Below the pieces are notes generated by a model. It was not told the DNA's origin. It saw only the letters and a program-made list of their open reading frames with translations, and made no database searches. A program made the translations under genes and the position numbers. Positions 32,305-38,294 of a DNA stretch of 38,294 nucleotides are shown one piece after another (position 1 is the stretch's first letter; the number at the start of each line of letters is the position of its first letter). Source of the stretch: DASVDE01 sp963740065 (GTDB taxonomy: Bacteria > Actinomycetota > Thermoleophilia > Solirubrobacterales > 70-9); NCBI GenBank assembly GCA_963740065.1, contig CAVUCS010000008.1:1-38294 (forward strand), read 5' to 3'.

Positions 32305-34049
32305 GTGGAGTCGTATCACTGCGGCGGGTGCGGTGAGGACCTCGTCCACCTCGGGGACGGTCCCCCGCCGGAGCGCTGCGAGGATTGCATCCCCGAAACC
32401 GGGCCTGGGAGCCCTCTTCTCGACCGGCTCACCGTCAACTTGCGGAGGCTTCGCGCCGACGCCGGAATCGACACAGCGGAGTTGGCGACGCGAGCCGGGA
32501 TGACCGCCGCAGAGGGCTCGCAGTCCGAAGGCGACGCCGCGTGGGAACCCAGCGTGACCAAGGCGCTCCGGCTCGCCCACTCTCTAGGTGCTTCGATCGA
32601 CGACCTGGTCGAGCGGATCTACTGGAACCCCGGCGAGGTCGCGTCGCGACCGTCCCAGCGGCGGCCGCCGTCAGAGCGGCTCGCCGGCTTCTTCCAGGTA
32701 CTGCCGCCGAACGTCCCGGTCTTCGAACCCGCCGTGTCACAGGTGGTCACGGACCGCCACGCGGCGGCGGTGATCTTCGGACAGAGCGTCCGCGATGCGC
32801 GCGAGCGCCGCCACTTGACCCAGGCGACCCTGGCCCAGGCGACGGGACTCAGCAAGGCGGGGCTCTCGCTGATCGAGCGCGGGTTGAGCGAGACGACCGT
32901 CGACAGGCTGCTGGCGCTGGCGAGCGGCTTGGAGGTCACGCCGGAGTTCCTGCTCGGGGGCATCTCATGGAAACCGCGGCGAGCGGCTCGCGCTCACCCG
33001 AGGAAGGGAGGCGCACGGCGACACACCGCGTTCGGCCTCGATGGCGCCGTTCGTCGCCTTTGGTGCCAGGGCAAGACCGCGCGGGAGATCGGCGCCGCTG
33101 TGGGCGCCTCCCCGGGCTCGGTCTCGGCGATTGTCCATCGCCTGCGCGAGCACGGGGAGGAGCTCCCCTATCGCAACCCTGCAAGGGGAGCCGTCCACCG
33201 GGGAGCACGGGATCGACGCCGTCTCCGTCTGCGACAGATGCCATACCGCGCATCGCACCGAGCGCCTGAGCCAGGAAAATGGGACAAGCTCAGCGACACC
33301 GATGTGGCCACGCGGATCGGCGCCAACGTGGCGACTCTGCGTCAGGAGCGCGGGCTCACCCAGGAACAGGTCGGCGAAGCGATCGAGTCCGACCGCACCT
33401 ACGTGCATCGGATCGAGACTGGCGCGAACGTGTCGAGACTCGCCCTCATCGTGAAGTTGGCGGCGAGCCTCAGTGTGAGGTGCAGCCGCATCACGGCGGG
33501 AGTTCTCTGGCGCCCCAACTGCCGGCGATTCTGCCTCGACGACGAGGCTACGGAGCCAAATGTGGGCATGGTAGGGCTGGGGCAAAACGCCAGGGAGGCT
33601 CGGCAGCGGATCGACGTCTCCCACAGGCTCTGGCCGTGCGAGCCGAGATCAGCCGCGGGGACATCGTGGACTTCGAGCTGGGCAAGCGGAACTTCAGGAT
33701 CTTCACCGCCGTGAAGATCGCGGGCGCGCTCGGCGCCGACCCCGCTGTCCTCTTCGCGGAGACGAGTGACTCGTACGTTCGGCCTCTGCCGGCACCGGAA
33801 TACCCTCCGGGAGGCCAACCGCCGACCAAGGCTGACCGCGACGCCTTGCTGGTACGTCTATGGCGAGAAGGGAGGCCCGAACGCGAGATCGCAGAGGCGC
33901 TGGATCTCGCGGCGAGCGCCGTCGCCCCTTACGTCCGCGAACTACGGGACTTGGGTGTCGATCTGCCGTACCGGCGACCCCCACGCACTCCAGCCGAGAC
34001 TGCGGCGCGTCGTTGTCGTCGAAGGTTGGCGGCAGTCACTGCGCGTTGA
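32305..34049 (+). CDS. Multi-module XRE/HTH protein with N-terminal zinc-ribbon, one frameshift
   Basis: GTG 32305 has GGAGGT seven bases upstream. The N-terminus has two C-x-x-C pairs (CGGC, CEDC). XRE-type helix-turn-helix modules follow at about residues 40-105, 158-215 (HLTQATLAQATGLSKAGLSL) and 318-385 (GLTQEQVGEAIESDRTYVHR). The first three end in a G/I-x-x-W-x-P motif (IYWNP, ISWKP, VLWRP). After module 2 comes another helix-turn-helix (LWCQGKTAREIGAAVGASPG to ELPYR). A one-base loss near 33620 moves the frame. Beyond it module 4 (EISRGDIVDFELGKRNFRIF) and a second copy of the extra helix-turn-helix (LWREGRPEREIAEALDLAAS to DLPYR) complete the protein. Without the break it would have about 580 residues. 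Several DNA-binding domains in one chain suggest binding to repeated sites; the target is unknown. Confidence 0.7.
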
Positions 34050-34413
34050 AGTCGGACTCCGGGTGCGGCTCGGACCGGGACTCCTCGGGACCGACGCCCG
34101 ATCGCTCCTCGGAAGCCATCGGGACACCCCAGCCGCGCGTCGGGTCGTACCGCGGCGGCAGTACCTGCAGGAAGATGCGCCCGGCAAGTGGGCTCTTGTA
34201 TTCGTGGTGGCGCAACGCGAAGTGCCAGTGACCGGCGAGCCACATGACGAAACCGAGTACGAGCATGAAGAGCGCCACCGGGTCGTGGAGGGCGATCATG
34301 GCGACGACACCGGCGAAGGCGAACACGATGCCTGCCGCGCGGAGGAAGATCCCGCCCAGAATCCAGAAGCCGATCACGGCGATGATCGCTATGCCAATGA
34401 CCGTGAGTGCCAT
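34036..34413 (-). CDS. Small membrane protein with His-rich segment
   Basis: The first 65 residues form two or three transmembrane helices (TVIGIAIIAVIGFWILGGIF; GIVFAFAGVVAMIAL; VALFMLVLGFVMWLAG). A His-rich stretch (HWHFALRHHEY) and an acidic soluble tail follow. ATG 34413 has a purine-rich GGGGGG site upstream. It is convergent with the XRE gene and overlaps its end by 14 bases. Function unknown; it matches the style of small inner-membrane proteins of actinobacteria. Confidence 0.72.
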   Translation of the reverse strand: MALTVIGIAIIAVIGFWILGGIFLRAAGIVFAFAGVVAMIALHDPVALFMLVLGFVMWLAGHWHFALRHHEYKSPLAGRIFLQVLPPRYDPTRGWGVPMASEERSGVGPEESRSEPHPESDFNAQ

Positions 34414-34483
34414 CTTGCGCCCCCCTTCAGGCTAGCGGGCTTGCTGCGAGCATGGCCCAGGTTAGTGGGGCGAGGATGGCGAG

Positions 34484-34548
34484 CTATCGGTGTGGCTCGA
34501 GTTCGACCGGGCAGCTGACGCTGTTGGAGATGAAACAGCGTTCATGGG
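34484..34548 (-). pseudogene. Possible OsmC-like gene fragment
   Basis: A short minus-strand reading, AHERCFISNSVSCPVELEPH and stop, resembles the C-terminal end of OsmC/Ohr-type proteins (AHxxC, then N-(S/T)-(V/L), then a valine-rich strand). Upstream bases do not continue the family. The match is short and uncertain. Confidence 0.3.
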
Positions 34549-34654
34549 CGCGGTGCCGACTGCGACGACGGCCCCCCGCCAACTCCGATACGTCGACGAT
34601 AGAGATCGGTCGATGCACATCAAATCACGGCAAAAGCTGGCCGGGATTGAGGAG

Positions 34655-34963
34655 TCATAGCCAGAAAGCCCTTTCGGCTTCCGCTCTTGCATCGCCGAAG
34701 TAGTCGTCTTGCCAGCCGTCGTCGCTTGAGAGCCCGCCTCCGTCTTGCGAGTCATGCCCGGCTCCTTTATCGGATGAGCTCTGGGGTTTGTGCAACCGCC
34801 ACCGCCAGCGGTAGTGGTCGTAGACATCCATTACGTGCGTTGCATAGGCCTCCGCCAAGCTCCGATGACCCTCGATGATCAGCAGGTTCTCGTCGTTAGC
34901 GTAGGAGGCTTTGTATCCGAGGTTGTGGCTACCGGTGATGACTTTGCAGTGATCCGACCGGGG
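34655..34963 (-). pseudogene. 3' part of a phospholipase-D-like gene, cut by the IS element
   Basis: The minus strand reads DHCKVITGSHNLGYKASYAN and DENLLIIEGHRSLAEAYATH, then VMDVYDHYRWRWRLHK. This is the last HKD half of a phospholipase-D-like protein: H-x-K, then G-S-x-N, and the usual E-N-x-(L/I)-x-I strand. After it comes an acidic tail to the stop at 34655. The reading runs straight into the end of the IS element at 34964, and everything 5' of the motif's histidine is gone. PLD-like proteins include nucleases used in defence, but the class cannot be told from this piece. Confidence 0.82.
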
Positions 34964-35020
34964 TGGCCCGACCCCCTGAAATCGGTCCGCCCTGTTTGAG
35001 AGTCCTTCCCGCCCGCGACA

Positions 35021-35323
35021 ATGGGCAAAGGAGGACCGAAGCAGGTGAAGAGGCAAAGGCATTCCCCCGAGCAGGTGATCCGCAAGCTGCGGATCGCAGA
35101 GCAGATGCTCTCGGAGGGCAAGACGGCAGGAGAAGCGGCGAAGGCCCTGGAGGTCTCCGAGCAGACCCTGCACCGCTGGCGAAACCAGTACGGCGGGATG
35201 AAGGCTGCCGACGTCAAGCGGCTGAAGGAGCTCGAGAAGGAGAACGGCCAGCTGAAACGCCTGGTCGCCGACAAGGAGCTCGAAAACCTGGCCCTCAAGG
35301 AGATCGCCAAGGGAAACTTCTGA
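35021..35323 (+). CDS. IS3-family transposase OrfA
   Basis: The 100-residue protein has the standard helix-turn-helix (RHSPEQVIRKLRIAEQMLSE, then TAGEAAKALEVSEQTLHRW) followed by a leucine-zipper-like coiled coil (RLKELEKENGQLKRLVADKE) that joins OrfA and OrfAB subunits. It binds the IS ends and, made alone, tends to inhibit transposition. The ATG at 35021 lacks a strong ribosome site; a GTG at 35045 (KRQRHSP) is an alternative start. Confidence 0.87.
   Translation: MGKGGPKQVKRQRHSPEQVIRKLRIAEQMLSEGKTAGEAAKALEVSEQTLHRWRNQYGGMKAADVKRLKELEKENGQLKRLVADKELENLALKEIAKGNF
35311..35317 (+). promoter_or_regulatory. -1 programmed frameshift site G-GGA-AAC
   Basis: The heptamer GGGAAAC lies in the OrfA frame as G GGA AAC, the X-XXY-YYZ form of slippery sites, one sense codon before the OrfA stop. 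Slipping back one base gives GGG AAA CTT CTG, which runs directly into OrfB. It is the expected mechanism for making the OrfAB transposase in IS3 elements. Confidence 0.75.
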
Positions 35324-35352
35324 GCCCGTCCCGGAGGCGCAAGGCGGTCCGC

Positions 35353-36237
35353 ATGCTGCAGGACCGCCTCGGCCTCTCCGAGCGTCGGGCGTGCCGCTTC
35401 GCCGGCCAGAACCGCTCCACGCAGCGCCACCACCCGCAGGTGGCCGAAGACGATCAGGCATTGAGGGCTCGCCTCCGAAAGCTCTCCACCGACTACCCCC
35501 GCTGGGGCTACCGCCGCGCCCATGGCCACCTGCTCACCGAAGGCTGGAGCGTCAACCGCAAGCGGGTGCAGCGGATCTGGCGCGAGGAGGGGCTTCGCGT
35601 GCCTGCCAGGGCCAAGAAGCGCCGGCGGCTGGGCGTCTCAACCGCGGCATCGGATCGCCTCAAGGCCGAACGCCCCAACCACGTCTGGGCCTTGGATTTC
35701 CAGCACGACGCCACAGAGGACGGCCGCGAGCTGAAGTTCCTCAACGTCGTCGACGAGTTCACCCGCGAGGCCCTGGCGATCGAGGTCGATCGCTCGATCG
35801 ACGCCGAGGAGACGGTCGCAGTCCTCGAGCGCCTCGCGGCGAAGCGCGGCGCCCCCGCCAACCTCCGCGCCGACAACGGCCCGGAGTTGACCGCTGCGGT
35901 GCTGCGCGAATGGTGCCGGCTCGGCGAGACCGGCACCGCCTACATCGAGCCGGGGTCGCCCTGGCAGAACCCCTACGTGGAGTCCTTCAACGCCCGCATG
36001 CGCGACGAACTGCTGAACACCGAGGTCTTCACCTGCCTGGAGGAGGCCCGGGTGCTGGCCGCCGACTGGCGGGCCGACTACAACGCCAACCACCCACACT
36101 CGGCGCTCGGGATGATGTCGCCCGGGCGCTTCGCCGCCTCGCTGCGCTCGCCCTCCGGGCTCGCTACGCGAGGCGGTGATCAGGAGCGATACTCAACCCA
36201 CACCAACCCCGGACTCTCACTCGGGGTGGACCAATGA
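35353..36237 (+). CDS. IS3-family transposase OrfB (DDE integrase domain)
   Basis: An HTH_21-type segment (LRARLRKLSTDYPRWGYRRA) precedes the rve/DDE core. The catalytic residues are visible: Asp in VWALDFQHD, Asp in RADNGPEL and Glu in YVESFNARMRDEL. The closing LLNTEVFTCLEEARVL and HPHSALGMMSPGRFA are typical of the IS407 branch. The frame is already open upstream of 35317 and is normally reached by the -1 shift from OrfA; ATG 35353 is the first internal start. The gene is intact, and its stop lies inside the right terminal repeat. Confidence 0.87.
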   Translation: MLQDRLGLSERRACRFAGQNRSTQRHHPQVAEDDQALRARLRKLSTDYPRWGYRRAHGHLLTEGWSVNRKRVQRIWREEGLRVPARAKKRRRLGVSTAASDRLKAERPNHVWALDFQHDATEDGRELKFLNVVDEFTREALAIEVDRSIDAEETVAVLERLAAKRGAPANLRADNGPELTAAVLREWCRLGETGTAYIEPGSPWQNPYVESFNARMRDELLNTEVFTCLEEARVLAADWRADYNANHPHSALGMMSPGRFAASLRSPSGLATRGGDQERYSTHTNPGLSLGVDQ

Positions 36238-36282
36238 ACGGGGTCCGGTCAGTCCAGTTTTCAACCGGCGTTGACAAATTAC

Positions 36283-36894
36283 TCATCCCCCGCCAGCGTT
36301 CATCAAAGCATCGACGAGATTCCAGACCCCGCTGCTTGGGTTACCTGGTGCAGGGGTTCCGTCCCCTCGATGTTTGGCCTCGAGCTGTACGGCGCGTTCC
36401 TTCGCGATATCGAAGTTTTCGCCGAGTTCGTCGAGGGCCTCCGGCGCCAGGCCTTTTCCACTACCCAACTTCTCCTTGATCAGGCGGGTGGCTTCATGGC
36501 GCTCGATATAGGCGGTCTGATCGTGGAAGTGCAGGAGAAACCAGAGCTCTATGCAGGGATTGGAGATCGCGATCTTCACGCCGTTGGCCTCGGCGAGGGC
36601 AATCGCCTCGTCCAGATACGGGTGGACGTCGACATCGAAGACGCACCAGTACTCGTCATGCATCCTCCCGCGCCCTCTGCGGTCTTCCTTTTCCTCAGTG
36701 TGCTTCATCGCGACCGCCTTCTTGACCAGACTCATCGGCGTGCCGTGGAAGTCCGGCACGTCGACGAGGACATGCTCGCGCAGACGCCGCTTCCAGAAGA
36801 GGAGGTATGCCTCCTCGGTCACCTCGCCCTCCACCACAACGAGGAACGAGCGACGACGACGCTCCTGTCTGAGCTTGCGCCGGGGTGCGGCCAC
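36283..36894 (-). CDS. rloB: RloB-family protein (AbiLii-like)
   Basis: The 203-residue protein starts basic (RRKLRQERRRRSF), then has FLVVVEGEVTEEAY, a DxD strand (CVFDVDVHPY) and SNPCIELWFLLHF, the three hallmarks of RloB. The E and DxD positions fit a TOPRIM-like nuclease fold. RloB proteins pair with an AAA ATPase in the RloAB/AbiL type of phage defence. GTG 36894 shares one base with the stop of the upstream ATPase gene, so the pair is one operon. An earlier start (37074) would add an arginine-rich stretch lying within the ATPase gene and is unlikely. Confidence 0.87.
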   Translation of the reverse strand: MAAPRRKLRQERRRRSFLVVVEGEVTEEAYLLFWKRRLREHVLVDVPDFHGTPMSLVKKAVAMKHTEEKEDRRGRGRMHDEYWCVFDVDVHPYLDEAIALAEANGVKIAISNPCIELWFLLHFHDQTAYIERHEATRLIKEKLGSGKGLAPEALDELGENFDIAKERAVQLEAKHRGDGTPAPGNPSSGVWNLVDALMNAGGG

Positions 36895-38200
36895 TATTCG
36901 CCGGCGACGCCCACGGGCTCCGCAGTTTCCCTGAGGCGATGCGGCGAGAAGATCGGCGTTCCCCCGTAGCGGCCTGCGAGATAGCGCCGCGCGATCGCCT
37001 CTTCGCGACGCGGCGCGAGATCGGCGAGCGAATGAAGGAAGGTCGCGCCTTCGTCGTTCTTCTCGGTGAACCAAACCTGGTCTCGGCCAAGAGGCCGCTC
37101 GGCCGAGTCACCCATCAGTCGCACCTCGTGCGAGTTGAAGATCAGCTGGGCCCGATATGGATTGCTCTGCGGCGACTGGAACAAGTCGACGAGGACGTCG
37201 ACCAGGGCGGGGTGGAGGCTCGCCTCGATCTCGTCCGCGAGGAGTACCGAGCCCTCGCGGAGAGCCTCGCTGACCAGGCCGACGAGCCCGAACCAGACGA
37301 GGGTGCCGCGCGACTCGTCCTCTTCGGGCAGCTCCACCCCTCCCGGGCGGGCTGCCCGATGCCGGAGGCCGACTTCGAAGTCCCGGATGCCGAGATCCTC
37401 GAGGTCGACGGGTTCGCCCTCCTCCCGGAAGATGTCGATCGCCTTCCGCACCTTCTCCTGGTAGTCGGGGTCGAGGGGCCTGCGACTGACGTCGCTGATG
37501 CCGAGGTCGGCTTCGCGGAGGAGGGCGAGGATCTGTGACCGGCGCTCACCCTCGAGCATCTCGGCGGTGATCACCTGTCGGTTCGTCCGGCTGGCCACGT
37601 CGGCGAAGCTCAGGCTGCGCCGAAACCACCGGAAGATCGGCAGGAAGAGTGGATGGTTGATCGCCGCCGCGGTGGAGAGGAAGAGGGCGTTTGGCCGCAG
37701 GATCTCGAGTGCCGCCCGCCCTTTGCCCCGCTGCTCGCTTCCGATATGGATCCGGTCGCCGTTGCGCTGCAGCAGGTTGACCGCCGGCCCCCGCGGATAG
37801 CTCCTAGCCCACTCCTCCTGCACCCCTTCGAAGTTCGCGACGAACCCGTAGTCGTGGCGGATGCCGTCGAGGACGAGTTCGACCTCGAAGCTCGTCGGCG
37901 CTCTTCCTTCGTCGTCGTCGAGGAGGAAGGGATGGGTCTCGACCGCCCCGTCGGGGGTGTTGCCGCGAAAGGAGGTCAGGACGAGACGACGCATGTCGCT
38001 CATCGCCCGCAGGAGGTTCGACTTGCCGAGGCGTTGGCGCCGAAGATTCCGGCGGCCGGCAGCACCCCCACCGGCCTGCCGTCTTCGCGCCACTCGATCG
38101 GGCGGACGACGCGGGGCTCGGAAAGCCTCGTCGACAGCAGCGAGAGCTCGAAGGGGTCGCGGAACGAGCGAGCGTTCTGGCCGCGGAACGTGAGCAGCAT
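36894..38200 (-). CDS. AAA-family ATPase of the RloAB/AbiL pair, frameshifted in Walker A
   Basis: ATG 38200 gives LLTFRGQNARSFRDPFELSL and leads to the Walker A loop, GIFGANAS, where the frame breaks near 38026. One more G in the run at this spot would restore GANASGKSNLLRAM, and the rest is open for nearly 380 codons. Later motifs are intact: GTLVWFGLV region, Walker B VLLADEIEASLHP and the H-loop LIFNSHEVRL. It belongs to the AAA_15/21 ATPases with a coiled insert, the known partner of RloB. A one-base loss in a G-run is a common sequencing error; if real, it would abolish ATP binding and disable the system. Confidence 0.8.
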
Positions 38201-38294
38201 AGAGCCCTTGTGAGCTTCGCGTCGACCGGCTCCCTCGACCATCACGGGTTCAGTATTGCGGAAAACTGACGAGACGGGAAGGAAAACTGGCCAG
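38201..38294. other. End of window, upstream of the ATPase gene
   Basis: This is presumably the promoter region of the minus-strand RloAB-type operon. The sequence gaaaactg occurs twice (38261-38268 and 38282-38289). No clear -35 and -10 pair is seen. Confidence 0.3.

Larger units (their letters stand above)
34964..36251 (+). mobile_element. IS3-family insertion sequence (IS407-like transposase)
   Basis: The element is about 1288 bp long. Its ends are imperfect inverted repeats: left TGGCCCGACCCC with TGAGAGTCC further in (34964-35005), and right the complement of TGACCGGACCCC with TGAGAGTCC (36211-36251). It encodes OrfA and OrfB in the IS3 arrangement, joined by a -1 frameshift site. The bases just outside (ggg left, gtc right) do not form a target duplication. 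The left flank is the middle of a phospholipase-D-like gene whose missing part is not on the right. A deletion next to the element is therefore likely. Confidence 0.85.

Noticed and set aside
33041..33280. A further zinc-knuckle (SVCDRCHTAHRTERLSQE) in another frame of the XRE gene
   Set aside because: It looks protein-like, but the main frame continues into XRE module 3 without a stop. Two more frameshifts would be needed, and I could not support that.

Overview
The window is GC-rich and dense in genes, with many 4-base stop/start overlaps. The best guess for the source is an actinobacterium of the class Thermoleophilia (Solirubrobacterales-like). This rests on secreted proteins with Ig-like repeats and Lys/Arg-rich tails, a collagen-like secreted protein, a PucR-type regulator and probable leaderless promoters. 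It is inferred from gene style only; there is no rRNA or other strong marker.

Layout. 0-3.4 kb: a coiled-coil membrane protein with 21-bp tandem repeats, two broken pieces of an RTX-type gene, a RelE/ParE-type toxin with ribbon-helix-helix antitoxin, a VapBC-like pair, and an AbiEi-like protein with a DUF559-type C-terminus. 3.5-6.6 kb: an AAA/DUF4143 ATPase and a secreted RTX-type calcium-binding protein. 6.6-20.5 kb: a secreted-protein operon behind a promoter and an 18-bp palindrome. It holds a collagen-like protein and then two tandem copies of a two-gene unit, called here P (beta-propeller-like) and S (repeat-rich surface protein). P1 and S2 are open; S1 and P2, which meet in the middle, carry at least seven frameshifts, all between about 12.9 and 14.95 kb. 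A PucR-type regulator follows. 21.8-24.3 kb: a frameshifted Ig-like secreted protein, a DUF2442 remnant, an apparently orphan RelE-type toxin and unassigned sequence.

24.3-29.8 kb is a small island of toxin-antitoxin or defence type. A nucleotidyltransferase (MNT)-HEPN pair followed by tRNA-Thr occurs twice; the first tRNA copy is truncated and the second intact. Between the copies lie a small gene coupled to a GNAT acetyltransferase, a second AbiEi-like protein, and a third MNT gene behind a small gene with an in-frame amber stop. 29.8-34.1 kb: a 26-bp perfect palindrome, then a co-directional cluster of two paralogous unknown proteins (one with a winged helix), a Lys-rich wHTH protein, an SSB-like OB-fold protein and a protein with four XRE modules. 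34.0-38.3 kb: a small membrane protein, the 3' part of a phospholipase-D-like gene cut off by an IS3-family element with a clear -1 frameshift site, and a RloB/AAA-ATPase (AbiL-like) pair whose ATPase has a one-base frameshift in Walker A.

Much of the window looks like a place where toxin-antitoxin and defence modules collect. At least 14 frame breaks, most of one base and inside otherwise well-kept reading frames, also suggest indel errors in the assembly. The broken genes should be checked against reads before being called pseudogenes.
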